DNA of 64,000 bases, taken from assembly GCA_949775045.1 (NCBI GenBank), contig OX459095.1:34710768-34774767 (forward strand), read 5' to 3'. A program made the position numbers and the translations under genes. The notes under the pieces are model-generated. The model worked only from the letters and a program-made list of their open reading frames with translations. It was not told the origin of the DNA and made no database searches. This document shows, one piece after another, positions 54,349-64,000 of the stretch (positions within the stretch are counted from its first letter, which is position 1; every line of letters begins with the position of its first letter). This DNA comes from Metridium senile. Taxonomy: Eukaryota; Cnidaria; Anthozoa; Actiniaria; Metridiidae.

Positions 54349-57300
54349 ATGGATGGTAAGTTATTTATTTTTAGTTAACGATGTTTATGTTTTGTAAAGA
54401 GTTTTTCTCATGTAAATAAATCATAAGAGCTGTTTTACTTTTTGCTACTTGATTGAAGTGTTGGCTTAGAGACAAAATTTAAAACATTATATTTCGCTCT
54501 TTAAGTCAATAATAATCCTTTTTGCACAGGATTAGTAGAAGAAACGATGGTTGAAGTCTTCAAATACTTTAGCCTAAAAGAAATATTAGGAACTCTGTGT
54601 TTGGTTTCCAAGAAATGGGAGAGAATTTCTTGTACCAATGTTATGTGGAGAGATATTCGTTTGGACACATGGGATATGTTTAGAAGATCCATATTTAGAA
54701 GAAAGACACTTGATGAACATATTAAGTCACTCACCTGGATTTGTTTAATTCTCTCTGAACGGTATCCAGTCGTTTCGCAAACTCGTCAGTTTGCAAACGT
54801 CCAGTTCGCAAACGTTCTCGACCTGTTCGCAAACGGATTTTTAAGACAAGTCTTAACACAGATAAGTTAGACTTAAAACCGTTAGTATATAAATAAATCA
54901 TTTAAACATGATTGCAACATTAACCAATAAAATATAATAAAATATAATAAATAATTACTTTGAGATCGTGTTCACGATCGGACAAGTATATTTGTAATGT
55001 GCAATATATTCTTACTCTTAAATCTACTATAAATACTCCTCTATCCCAATAAAGTTTAATAGAACTTTAATAGAACTTATTTTTTCGTGCAGACTGATTA
55101 GTGCAAAGACTCGAGAATCCTTACTACAAACAAAATCTGTCAACGTTTATGATGGACGGAATCTGTGGCGATCGACTGTCGCTGTTTAATAAACTCAAAC
55201 TCATATTAAACACAATAAATTCCACAGAACAATTCATTTTTACTTCTTTTCATGTTTAATTGGTGGTTTTTCTATTCAAAACTAAGATAAAGTAATGTAG
55301 ATACTTTAAAAGTATCATTGTTTAGAATTATTCTCAGGAAACCAGCGACGGCTAGTAAACAATTCGAGAACCTGAATGATCAAACCGTTTTATAAAGTGA
55401 AAATCGACCTTACTGAGTCAGAATTATCTTTTAAAACCAACCCAGTAAATGCTTACAATATATTATTCGGTTCAGACAGACATAGCATGTAAAATACGCG
55501 TAAAAAAAACTACCAACAAGACGTTTGCGAAACTGTCAGAACTGTCCTGTTGATCGATCGACATATCCCAGCTTTATAGTTAAGTTTACAAACTGGCTTT
55601 TCCAAGTCTGAATTTTCGAGAAATGTAACTAAATAATTTGAGTAATATAACAAAGTTAATATGTTGAAAGCAAATTGATTAAAAATATGAGCTGAAGATC
55701 ACAAAACTTCCACTGAATGAGTATCTCAGCTTAGCAACGCAGTGTCATAACAGTAAACAATTCGAAAACAAAAAGAACAAGAATGATGAAGCCGTTTATT
55801 CAGTGAAAATTGATCTTACCGAGTCAGAATTATCTTTTAAAACCAACTCAGTAAATGCTTTCAAACAGCTGGTAACAGTCAATGCTTTTATCAAGTCAGG
55901 GGATTGCATGAAGCAAATACCATTGGTATTTGTTTTTATGTCAGGCAAAAGAAAAAATGACTACAAAAAGGTAAATATTATTGATTAATTTTATCTTATG
56001 GTATAAATTATAACCATTCATGAATGTAAGATAAATGCTTTCAGTGATTGTACAATAATATTATAATTATAAATTAATAAGGTATCCCTTTTTATCATTA
56101 TTATTATTAATGTGATCATATCATTTACTTGTTCCAGGTGTTAAAGGCTATCTTGACAGCATCGAGTTTGAGCCAGCAGTGCGTCAGGTGACCCTCGACT
56201 TTGAGCTTGCAATGTGGCAAGCAGTAAAAGAAGTGCTACCTGAGGCACACATCCAAGGCTGTTTGGAGAAAGGTATATATATATATAAGCAATTCCATAT
56301 GAGAGAGCAAACATTTAATATGTGATAATATATATATGGGTTTTAAAGAGGTTAAAAGAAGTTAAAATAAAAACTTATCAAGAGAACTTTTTTATCAGAG
56401 TGAAAATAAAAGGGTGTTTTTGTTTTTTCAACTTTTGTGGTTGGAATGAAACCGTTGGAACATATACATGTTACTGTAACGAGTATATGTTCATGTACGA
56501 CAGTTTGAAAGATACAATACATTCAATGGCAATGGACTCATATTTATATGTAATATATATTTATTTCTGTCATTTTAGATACAAGAACTTGGCCTCTCCG
56601 TCCACTATTCTAGCGACAACGCATATCATTCTTACCTGAGGAAGCTCCTAGCACTACCATTTATCCCTAACCAGGAAATTGTTGGTCAATTTAACAAACT
56701 GGAGGAACATGCCAAGACCCAACCGCTCCATGAGCTTACCTCGTATGTTAAAAGGCAATGGGTGGAAAACTCACATTTTCCTACTCAAAACTGGTGTGTT
56801 TATGGCCACCCCATTCGTACCAACAATGATATTGAAGGGTGGCATCATGCCTTAAATAGACGTGCTCGTGGTCGTGCGAATCTACCATTTTACATGTTGG
56901 TAGAACTTCTACACCAAGAAGCGAAATTAGTATCAATAAGCATTAAGCTGGTCTCTGACCAAAAATTAAGCAGAAACCAACGTAAAGTTTTGACTATATT
57001 ACAGGGGAAAATATTTTCTGAGTGGGACAAGTATAAGAACGGGGAAAGGACAGCGGGTCAACTATTGAGGGCTATTTCAAAAATAAATGGTCCAAAACGT
57101 CAAGAATAAATATTTTAGCTTGTAACAGTGTGACCACTTCAACTAAAACAGATTTTATATGATATTTTGATTCAGTCTTAATCTATTCCATTTAAAGTTA
57201 TCAGCATTTTAGGCAAAAACAAAACAAACATTTGTAGAGATTCTTTCTCATAATAGGCCATAATATTCCCTTAGTTGAAGTTGTTGCACTGTGTTATTAC

Positions 57301-58484
57301 AGACTTATTTATTTACATTCTTAGAGTGATTTCATTTTACCCCTATACATGATAAATAATTGAAATTAGTCATATTCTGTTTGCATTTCGAAATAATTTT
57401 TAATGATGGAAATGTTAATAATCTTTGGGAGTCAATTAAAATCACTCTATGATTGTATGTCTTATATGTTTTTATATCAATTATTTCAATTAGCTTTAGT
57501 TAATTATCATTGAAATTTCCATTTAAATGTACATAGATATAGTAATTTAAAAAACGTTTGTAACTAAAATATTGAAATTATATTGTAGCTTGTACATTAT
57601 ATCATCATAATCTTATACTTTTATCAATAAAATTGTTTGAACTTTATCGAAATGTATTAAGCTTCAATGAATTAATTGCTCTTGTCACTATAAAGTCACT
57701 TAATTTATATAAGCGTTGCAAAACTAGAAAATTATAAAATAAAAGTTTAAGCTATATTTAAGGCAAAGGAGACTCTGCTCGCAGGGTAAAAAAGAATATG
57801 AAGAAGTTGGAATACAACTCGAGCGCATTAATAACGTCCAAATTGCAATGCAAAGTGCTAACGAATATAACTTAGAAGCGATATTACCTATTAAAATACG
57901 AACAATATGCTTTACAAAGCGCCATAGAGTAATAATTTATATACATACCCGGTGTTCCATACTAGGTAGTAGCTTCTATTACTAAAATGTAGCGAGGGGA
58001 AAAAATATAAAATGGCTGATATGATTTATACGTACTTCGGCGATCGATAACAAATCGTTCTATCTTTCGACATATCAGATAATCGCTCGGAAGTGTTCGG
58101 ATTTTTCTGATGATTCTACCCGGACATCGACTCAGAAGCTATATTATATATCGAAAACTCTTCAGATATTATTTCTAGAAGAAAAAGAAAATAGTTCGAA
58201 ATCAACATACAACTTATACAAATCAGTTTGCGAACCGGTCTCGGACGTTTGCGAAACGGTCGAGGCGTTTGCAAACTGGACGTTTGCGAACTGACGCGTT
58301 TACGAACTGACCGTCATTCCTCTGAACCGCAATCCGTTGGAAGGACAGACAGATCAAATTTCTAGAGCTCTAGAAACTAGCCTTGCGTGTGCTCAAAAAC
58401 GTTTGTACTTAGATCTAAGTGGTCAGCAATTGTATTCAATAGATTTTTTGCTGAATGTAAATGGAAGAATCCCAACTCTTAATA
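54349..58484 (+). CDS. F-box protein gene, second exon split by a MULE
   Basis: Exon 1 is only ATGGATG (54349-54355) before GTAAGT; the intron ends TTTTTGCACAG at 54529; exon 2 joins in phase and reads [60 protein letters not shown] and [16 protein letters not shown] up to 54760. The F-box pattern (L..E...EVF.Y.S..E.L...LV.K.W......LWR...L) covers residues about 4-45. A 3,559-bp MULE then intervenes; on its far side [40 protein letters not shown] and [14 protein letters not shown] follow, and the exon is lost after about 58480. F-box proteins bring substrates to SCF ubiquitin ligases; the C-terminal partner domain is not recognised. Most likely a host gene, disabled by the insertion. Confidence 0.6.
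55868..57109 (+). pseudogene. MULE transposase
   Basis: Block 1 (to 55970): [20 protein letters not shown] then [11 protein letters not shown], donor GTAAAT. Block 2 after CCAG at 56138: VLKAI, a one-base shift, [40 protein letters not shown] to about 56274. Block 3 after TTTTAG at about 56577: [80 protein letters not shown] and [15 protein letters not shown] stop. The MULE/PF10551 order ('DFE.AM', then 'GC.FHW', 'E' in NDIEGWH) is clear. The expected FHW..A block after GC is missing, the first catalytic Asp lies outside what I can read, and a frameshift is present: inactive. Confidence 0.8.
57110..58319. other. 3' non-coding part of the MULE
   Basis: AT-rich up to the right inverted repeat (about 58225-58319); no second gene recognised. 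Confidence 0.6.
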
Positions 58485-58879
58485 CTTATACCAGATCACT
58501 AATTTTACTGACTTAATATGCTTGACTGCTGTAATACAGAATATGACAAATCTTTCATGGCTTTCTTTGAATAATATTGATTTTCCAATTCCTGCTAAAG
58601 TAGCTGTGAATTTAGTTAACTTTATACCGAAGGTGTGTAATTTAGGCTTTTCAGGTATAAGGCTTAATGGTATAGACATACCAAATATTTGATTTTTTTC
58701 ACAATGTCCAGTCCTGCCTATGATGAAGATTATTAAAGATAATGTGTAAAGCGCATTTGAATATATACACATAGAAAGTGCGCTATATAAATACATTATC
58801 ATTATTATCATTGAAATAAAGTAATAAAACAAAGTTCATGAGAAAATCTTTGTCTTATACTTAATGATCTAAATTTGCA
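58485..58879. other. No gene; LINE/SINE-like tail
   Basis: 58735-58815 reads AATGTGTAAAGCGCATTTGA ... GTGCGCTATATAAATACATT then ATCATTATTATCATT. 'GCGCTATATAAAT' followed by a (TTA/TCA)n tail is the usual 3' end of animal CR1-like LINEs and their SINEs, here plus-strand. The F-box reading frame ends upstream. Confidence 0.5.
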
Positions 58880-58885
58880 TTGATC

Positions 58886-59326
58886 ATGCCTTCTGGTGGT
58901 AAATGTGTATTCAATCCTGAGTGGCTTACAGATGACACCTACACAGGTTGGCTACAGAATGTTAAGGGGCAAAAACACAGTGCCTATTGTAAGCTGTGCT
59001 GCCGTAAATTCAGTTTAGCAAGTATGGGGGTAACTGCTTTGAAGTCCCACATTCAAAGTACTAAACACAAGAATATTGCCCAAAATGTGTCTATGGGAAA
59101 AATAACAAGCTTTGTTGTAAAAGAAACACCTCAACATGGATCACCTTTCACATCAAATACTGATGGTATTTATGGAGTACTGGGAAACAATTCCACACAG
59201 TCCCTACACAGCTTAAGTAATTTGTCTAAAAGTGTTACTGATGCAGAGATTTTATGGACATTATTTTTTATAGGGAGGGCAGTAAAAAAAAATGCATCCA
59301 GCTGGTCGAGCAGATCAATTCCCTGA
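58886..59326 (+). pseudogene. BED-like zinc-finger N-terminus of a hAT-type protein, truncated
   Basis: MPSGGKCVFNPEWLTDDTYT, WLQNVKGQKHSAYCKLCCRK, FSLASMGVTALKSHIQSTKH, then a Ser/Thr/Asn-rich linker and SVTDAEILWTLFFIG. The C-x2-C ... H-x5-H pattern with preceding aromatic residues is the BED-like finger that opens many hAT-type transposases in cnidarians ('C.F...W......W........AYC..C...F...MG..ALKSH....KH'). The following transposase body is missing; the frame runs into unrelated text at about 59265 (poly-A, then C-rich DNA). An in-frame Met at 58880 is an alternative start. Confidence 0.6.
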
Positions 59327-59732
59327 ACCGTCGCACCCAAGACATATCATCGTCCTCCCCCCCCCCCCCCCCCCCCATAGCCACTCCCCCCACCTCTTTA
59401 AAAATTGAATCCATGTAACTTCTATCAAATCGCTCATTCGGTGTTTCCGAGGAACTTGGAGAGCGAAGGAGAATTTCGGCCATATTTATACTATGCTAGG
59501 TGATCACAGCTTACATTTGCACGCTTTTCACGCCTTTCAGTTCCCGTGGAATGTTTTTCGGCCGATTTGGATAGTAGTATATCCAAACCGGCCTTTGTTC
59601 CACGGATCACTGATTTAGAGTTGGGAAAGACATATCTAACTAATCAAAACAATTCCCACACCTCATCCCCCACACCTCATAACCCCAACTCTCATAGCCA
59701 AAGTCCCCATTATCTAACGGAAATATTTATTC
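59327..59732. other. 3' flank of the DIRS-like element; poly-C tract
   Basis: A run of C (59356-59376), then short CTCATCCCCCACACCTCATAACCCC-type words. The minus strand from 59483 reads MAEILLRSPSSSETPNERFD then RSYMDSIFKEVGG before the G-run, perhaps part of a retroelement protein, but unconfirmed. An inverted pair GGATAGTAGTATATCC lies at 59567-59582. Likely includes the 3' terminal sequence of the DIRS-like element. Confidence 0.4.
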
Positions 59733-60381
59733 TTATTGTGACGGTTGCTTGCGCTTTCTTGGACTTTCTGGGGGAAACGCCAATACAAAGTTCTTGATGG
59801 CATTAAGGTCTTTGTATTGTTGTGTAAGCCCTGTCACAATCTGGTCGTCTATGACCTCCAATAACCGTGCTGAAGTATCATCACTTCGCAAAACCTTGCC
59901 GAGTTGCATATAGTAGCTCGCCGTATGTGCCCTTTCCCAGCCGACATGGCTCATTATTTCTGATAGTGCAGAACCTGACAGGGCAAGCGTTATAGCACAA
60001 CCCGACCTGAAACTATGGGCGGTCTCACCCTCATCCATACCTGCCTCCTTAAGGTATCTTTTGAGTCTGGCGTTCATGGTCTCAGAGGATACTGGTGACG
60101 GTGTGATTTCACCTTGGTTGTTGGTCGGTTGGAAAAGAAACCCTTCTGTTAGGTCGACCTTCATTGCTCGCATAGAGGACATGTACTTCTCGATTGCAGC
60201 GACAGGGCATATCTTGATATTAGAACGTCTCCTAATCCCAAAGAGGTTAGAGTTGTTTCCACGTAGCGTTTTCCCCCATGTGTGGTTAAAGAGTAGGCCA
60301 TCATCATTGGGGAACCTTAGCATTTCATTGGTCCTAACCTGACCAAGATCGCCAGGTCTATCCCCAGAGAAGAAAAGTGTT
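59733..60381 (-). pseudogene. Tyrosine recombinase of the DIRS-like element, catalytic part
   Basis: The minus strand from the TTAA junction reads TLFFSGDRPGDLGQVRTNEM (Arg of box I in GDRPGDLG), LRFPNDDGLLFNHTWGKTLR, NIKICPVAAIEKYMSSMRAM, RLKRYLKEAGMDEGETAHSF, RSGCAITLALSGSALSEIMS, HVGWERAHTASYYMQLGKVL and ends PRKRKQPSQ. His-x-x-Arg (HSFRSG), the second His (HVGW) and the Tyr (TASYY) are all in place. The frame is open throughout. The apparent N-terminal extension to 60467 comes from the inserted palindrome, not from this gene. Confidence 0.9.
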
Positions 60382-60385
60382 TTAA

Positions 60386-61825
60386 GGAGGCTCGGGTCAG
60401 TATTTTTCGCGCTCACCCAGCGACGTTTGAAAGGCCGTAGTTCCCGCGTCAGAGGGTATTTTGACAAGATTTTTTAACACATGTCTACATATAGAACAAA
60501 GTTTTTAAAAAAGTTATTTTTAATAAAATCGATAATATTTTAGCCGACAAATGATAACGCCGCCGAATTTCTATGTAGCCTATTTTTGGGAAAAATCGAC
60601 CTAAACTTTTAAAACCACATAGCCTACTTTAAAGCTGTTACCTAGGTCAACAATCTGGCAAAGTTTAAAAAAAATTCATCTCACCGATTTGGAATAAAAA
60701 CGGGTCATTTTTTTTCCTAGCAAAAATTCATTGTTTTATTATGTTTACCGATAACAACAGACTTTGAAGAGATAAATCCAAATCCTTACAACCAGGTATT
60801 AACAGGACATTTGTCTATATTGTCTGTGAATTTCAACTAATTTAGTCTACGGGATTTCTTTTGGGAAAGGATACAAATCGGCAAAAGTTTGTCAGTTTTT
60901 GTGCAAAACTTCTAATTTTTACTTTTGAGCACGCTAACAAAAAAATCTGATAACTTTTTTTTATTTTTTAGCTATCAAAAGTTCACCATATTTTCAATTG
61001 CGCCTCTAAATTTTATAGTGATTGAAATATTTTGAGGCGGTCAAATAAAATTCCGAACGTGGGTATATTTGCCTTCGCTTTGCAGCGGCCAGTTTGTTTT
61101 TATTTTCGAGTTATACATGATTTGCATGCTTTTGCTTTTTTATACCCACGTTCAGAATTTTATTTGACCGCCTCAAAATATTTCAATCACTATAAAATTT
61201 AGAGGCGCACTTGAAAATATGGTGAACTTTTGATAGCTAAAAAATAAAAAAAAAGTTATCTCAGATTTTTTCGTTAGCGTGCTCAGAAGTAAAAATTAGA
61301 AGTTTTGCACAAAAACTGACAAACTTTTGCCGATTTATATCCTTTCCCAAAAAACATCCCATGGACTAAATTTGTTGAAATTCACAGACAATGTAGAAAA
61401 ATGTCCTGTTAATACATGGCTGGAAGGATTTGGATTAATCTCTTCAAAGTCCGTTGTTATCGGTAAATATTTTAAAACAATGAATTTTTGCACTGAAAAA
61501 AATTGTCCCGTTTTTATTCAAAATCGGTGAGATGAATTTTTTTTAAACTTTGCCAGATTGTTGACCTAGGTAACAGCTTTAAAGTAGGCTATGTGGTTTT
61601 AAAAGTTTAGGTCGATTTTTCCCAAAAATAGGCTACATAGAAATTCGGCGGCGTTATCATTTGTCGGCTAAAATATTATCGATTTTATTAAAAATAACTT
61701 TTTTAAAAACTTTATTCTATATGTAGACAAGTGTTAAAAAATCTTGTCAAAATACCCTCTGACGCGGGAACTACGGCCTTTCAAACGTCGCTGGGTGAGC
61801 GCGAAAATTACTGACCCGAGCCTCC
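60386..61825. mobile_element. 1,440-bp TTAA-flanked palindromic (foldback) element
   Basis: Arms 60386-61067 and 61141-61825 are inverse copies, near-identical over about 683 bp, around a 73-bp spacer. TTAA flanks both sides (60382-60385, 61826-61829). The outer ends are GGAGGCTCGGGTCAGTA / inverse. Removing it with one TTAA joins the recombinase text DQAYFK to TLFFSGD in frame, which proves insertion into a working or recently working gene. TTAA points to a piggyBac- or Kolobok-type transposase. The arms have no long frame of their own; they differ slightly (for example GAATAAAAACGGGTC versus GACAATTTTTTTCAG near the inner third). Confidence 0.95.
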
Positions 61826-61829
61826 TTAA

Positions 61830-62351
61830 AGTATGCCTGATCTCTAACGATGATATATGTCTTGAGCCATTATAGCCAACTTGTCTACAAACAGTGGTGT
61901 GGCCTGTGAAGGGGTGATGCCAGCGGTTGCCTGCTCTTCCTTAATGAGTTTGAGATACCTACAAACTAGCCTAGACGCTGCAGGGTTCCCCAAGCCCAAG
62001 CCCTCCTTCATTGTAAAAAGCCCGTAACTTCTCGATCAAGGAATCTACTGAGCCCGCAGAGAGACGCAAAGGGCAAGAGCAATCAAAGGATCCCTTCAGG
62101 CCTCAATGGGGACATTCCAACGCGTGTACTTGGGTCTTTCTATTCTGATCTTTCCATACCAGGAAGCGTACAATATCAAGAGAGGATGCTGACAAAATAT
62201 CCTTTGGTGTCTCCAAGGAACGCAAGAACAGTGATAACTGAGAACTCAGCCGGGATTTCTGACAGTCAAAATTGGATTGTTTTGCAAACAATGTATGTAA
62301 CCAGTTGTCAATGGGCTCGATGTCAATATCCAGGGTTTCCCCAGGTCCCAA
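61830..62351 (-). pseudogene. Tyrosine recombinase of the DIRS-like element, N-terminal part
   Basis: LDIDIEPIDNWLHTLFAKQS, LFLRSLETPKDILSASSLDI and VRFLVWKDQNRKTQVHALEC, then a TGA at about 62101, and in the same frame FDCSCPLRLSAGSVDSLIEK, LRAFYNEGGLGLGNPAASRL, KLIKEEQATAGITPSQATPL, FVDKLAIMAQDIYIIVRDQA and YFK up to the palindrome. 'TP.DI......DI.RFL.WKD..GKT.VH...C' is the N-terminal zinc/SAM-like domain of DIRS recombinases. One nonsense codon is the only defect apart from the insertion. Confidence 0.85.
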
Positions 62352-62780
62352 TGGTGCCAGAGACCGTCTTTTTTATCCACACCTCTGACAAAACCGGAAT
62401 GTATGGTCGTTCACATGTGCACATAGAGGGCAAGCTACTGCTGGCACCCATATTCTAGGGACCTCTCGAAGTGGCTAGAACAGGAAACAAAGAAACAGAA
62501 CGCAAAACGTAAGTCTCCCGCCGACTCCCATAAAACATTAATAAGATCACAGAGACAGATGTAGAGTCATTTTTTTGTTTTTTTTTGTTCTTATCATCCT
62601 TATTATTGACACTGAAATAATTTAAATTAATGATGGAGTACATGACGTCGTATCAATCTTTCAGAAAGTTGTGCTCTCTGAACGTATGCATTTACAATAA
62701 TGGCATCATCAATTTGTTACACTACCTTTTTTTTCCGATTTTTATTCTTATTCTTATTCATCATTATTACTATTGTTTTT
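62352..62780. other. Spacer between RNase H and recombinase genes
   Basis: No frame recognised. Contains a T-rich run at 62568-62588. Confidence 0.5.
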
Positions 62781-63974
62781 TCAGACATAAGTGACCGAAA
62801 AAGCCCATAGATCCCACGGGATTGGGCCGTATTCTACGAAACCATCTCTAGTCGGACGGCGTAGCACGCCATCTCCTTTCCTGGCCAAACAAACTCGGAA
62901 TACGCTGTGATACTGGATGATCGGCCACCAGTATAGTCTTGGGTACCTGTCCGGTACGACGATAGTGCACTTTGCCTTTTGCTCTCTTCTTACATACTGG
63001 AGGGTGGGGCCAATGAGTTGAAAGGGAGGGAACACAAAGGGGTTCTCCACAAGGGAGCATTTCCTCCAAGAAATTTGCTGTGAGAAGAGATTTACCCCTG
63101 CGGCTTTTAGTGTGGGATGGGGTGCAAAGTACGGCAACGGATTACCCTTCAGGTCAGGTTGGGCATTTGTGTCAAGAGCCATCAAATCGCAAGTATGGCC
63201 CGTCGAGCCCCCAAACACGCGTTGTATTCTGGACCACACTCTTGGTGATAAGGAGCAGTCGGCCTGCGAGAGACGCCGGGATGGTGCGTCTGCCAGGTTT
63301 TCCAGTGAGCTAATGTAGCAGAGACTAATTACCACATTAAGCTCGACTGTTGTCCAGAAAAGCTCTTTCAGGGCCTGAAGCATATCATGCGAACCGGCGT
63401 ACTGCCTCTCCCAACACCAAATTAAGATCATGTTGTCGACCAGTACGTCTATGCGACTGTTTCTTACAAAATCCTTCAGGGCTTGCAGAGTACGAGTTAG
63501 CGCAATCGTCTTCTTAACACCGACCTCCTTTACGGACGTTTGTTTTGAATCTAGTATGGCTCCTCCCCATCCGAAGTTAGATGCATCCGAGGCCAGAGAA
63601 ATCGTGAGATGTCTCTCTTGGCGCCATTTCATGTGGCCTTGCCAAGTATCTAGGAATCTCCAGTATTCAATCTCTGTACGGAGTGGCCCACATATTTTAA
63701 TGAATCTCTTAGTTCGCAGAGATTTTGAGACAGCCAGGTTCATCTCGCGCGTGAAGAGTTTGAGTTTTGAGATGCACTTGCCAATAAGCTTTTGGAGGGA
63801 TATAACCGGGATAGAGACTTGTGATAGTATCGATTCTCTCAACTCCGAGAATCTTTGGATCTTCTCGGCCGGCAGAGTAAACGCTTGAAGTTTTGCATCA
63901 CAACAGAGGCCCAGAAAAACAATCTGCTGAGTCGGAGTGAAAGTCGACTTTGACAGGTTTAGAAAGTACCCCAA
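62781..63974 (-). CDS. DIRS-like RT thumb and RNase H
   Basis: An open frame of about 397 codons, continuing upstream out of the window. MGYFLNLSKSTFTPTQQIVF then LGL is the RT thumb ('G..hN..KS...P.Q.h.FLG'). The RNase H shows LASDASNFGWGGAI (Asp 1), VLVDNMILIWCWERQ (Asp 3) and SLENLADAPSR (last Asp). After it, LSPRVWSRIQRVFG, DLMALDTNAQ, PLPYFAPHPTLKAAGVNLFS, NPFVFPPFQLIGPTLQYVRR and VVPDRYPRLYWWPIIQYH form the DIRS-specific C-terminal region, whose role is not settled. No stop in the visible part. The true start is beyond 63974. Confidence 0.85.
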   Translation of the reverse strand: MGYFLNLSKSTFTPTQQIVFLGLCCDAKLQAFTLPAEKIQRFSELRESILSQVSIPVISLQKLIGKCISKLKLFTREMNLAVSKSLRTKRFIKICGPLRTEIEYWRFLDTWQGHMKWRQERHLTISLASDASNFGWGGAILDSKQTSVKEVGVKKTIALTRTLQALKDFVRNSRIDVLVDNMILIWCWERQYAGSHDMLQALKELFWTTVELNVVISLCYISSLENLADAPSRRLSQADCSLSPRVWSRIQRVFGGSTGHTCDLMALDTNAQPDLKGNPLPYFAPHPTLKAAGVNLFSQQISWRKCSLVENPFVFPPFQLIGPTLQYVRREQKAKCTIVVPDRYPRLYWWPIIQYHSVFRVCLARKGDGVLRRPTRDGFVEYGPIPWDLWAFSVTYV

Positions 63975-64000
63975 AGATGTAAGAACCGAGACGGCTATCC

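Larger units (their letters stand above)
54761..58319 (+). mobile_element. MULE (Mutator-like) DNA transposon, 3,559 bp
   Basis: CTCTGAAC flanks both sides (54753-54760, 58320-58327; nine bases if an inserted C on the right is allowed), as expected for Mutator-type elements. The terminal ~80 bp are imperfect inverted repeats assembled from ~20-bp units with the core GTTTGCAAACG/GTTCGCAAACG, at least four units per end. Inside lies a decayed MULE transposase gene on the plus strand. A ~408-bp-spaced direct repeat (55380-55460 and 55790-55870: GTCAGAATTATCTTTTAAAA in both) shows an internal duplication before the transposase core. Confidence 0.85.
59733..64000 (-). mobile_element. DIRS-like YR retrotransposon, minus strand, running off the window
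   Basis: RT thumb and RNase H (63974-62781) are followed downstream on the minus strand by a tyrosine recombinase (62351-61830 plus 60381-59733). RT palm and gag must lie beyond 64000. Text after RNase H (PYFAPHPTLKAAGVNLFSQQ, YAFPPF-like FVFPPFQLIGP and TIVVPDRYPRLYWWP) is specific to DIRS elements. The recombinase is split by a 1,440-bp TTAA-flanked palindrome and has one stop. Base composition here is clearly more GC-rich than in neighbouring DNA, consistent with a fairly recent arrival. Confidence 0.85.

Noticed and set aside
60379..60467. N-terminal extension of the DIRS recombinase frame starting MSKYPLTREL
   Set aside because: It lies inside the TTAA palindrome; the true upstream part of the gene is on the other side of the insertion.
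1..64000. tRNA, rRNA or other structural RNA genes
   Set aside because: No cloverleaf with A/B boxes or rRNA core sequence was noticed by eye; a tRNAscan/Infernal run would be decisive.

Overview
This looks like a 64 kb piece of AT-rich invertebrate nuclear DNA, most likely from a cnidarian or a similar early-branching animal. The grounds are spliced genes with GT/AG borders, no operon or ribosome-binding-site structure, and a mix of elements that I associate with cnidarian genomes: tyrosine-recombinase (YR) retrotransposons, DUF6589-type and Mutator-like transposases, hAT/DUF4371, and several unnamed multi-copy 'LOC' families. That assignment is inference from remembered protein motifs; no search was run.

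Almost every recognisable coding block comes from a transposable element, and most are broken. From left to right: 1-2.1 kb, exon fragments and a 241-bp tandem duplication of a first exon; 2.6-3.3 kb, a CR1/Jockey-like LINE reverse transcriptase (RT) fragment (minus); 3.5 and 5.35 kb, a direct repeat pair; 5.77-6.1 kb, four look-alike hairpins at the 3' side of a YR retrotransposon (6.2-9.3 kb, minus: gag, RT, RNase H, YR); 10.3-11.1 kb, a Mutator-like transposase exon split by a 404-bp MITE; 12.8-13.4 kb, a second tandemly duplicated first exon; 15.07-15.32 kb, a TA-flanked MITE; 17.2-18.65 kb, a 1,415-bp element with terminal inverted repeats (TIRs), a 7-bp target duplication and the N-terminus of a PIF1-type helicase; 19.1-21.8 kb, a decayed multi-exon gene (RING finger, DGA, GGDYKFLLL and DELHLLLRVTD blocks) whose RING exon is invaded by 324 perfect copies of AGCAG.

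25.5-27.1, 36.7-37.6 and 40.4-41.3 kb hold three decayed minus-strand copies of one family (DG..., LPNDMK-LA-GEL, NTMQGREAK). 28.6-30.2 kb is a near-intact DUF6589 gene; 31.0-32.1 kb a hAT/DUF4371 relic; 32.7-33.4 kb a G2E3-like relic; 33.45-33.96 kb a minisatellite; 34.2-34.9 kb another multi-copy family exon.

42.47-47.76 kb is a complete 5.3 kb DNA element: ~485-bp TIRs, each built of three ~147-bp subrepeats, around one ~1,174-codon gene broken by a single TAA. 49.19-54.33 kb is a young Ty3/Gypsy element (148-bp LTRs, 4 mismatches, TTAT target duplication) with an 814-bp MITE in its RNase H region. It lies 17 bp upstream of the start of an F-box gene, the only likely host gene here, whose second exon is split by a 3.56 kb MULE. 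59.7-64 kb is a DIRS-like retrotransposon (minus) whose recombinase gene is split by a 1,440-bp TTAA-flanked palindrome. The window is best read as a record of nested insertion; several insertions can be dated relative to each other because they sit inside identifiable exons.
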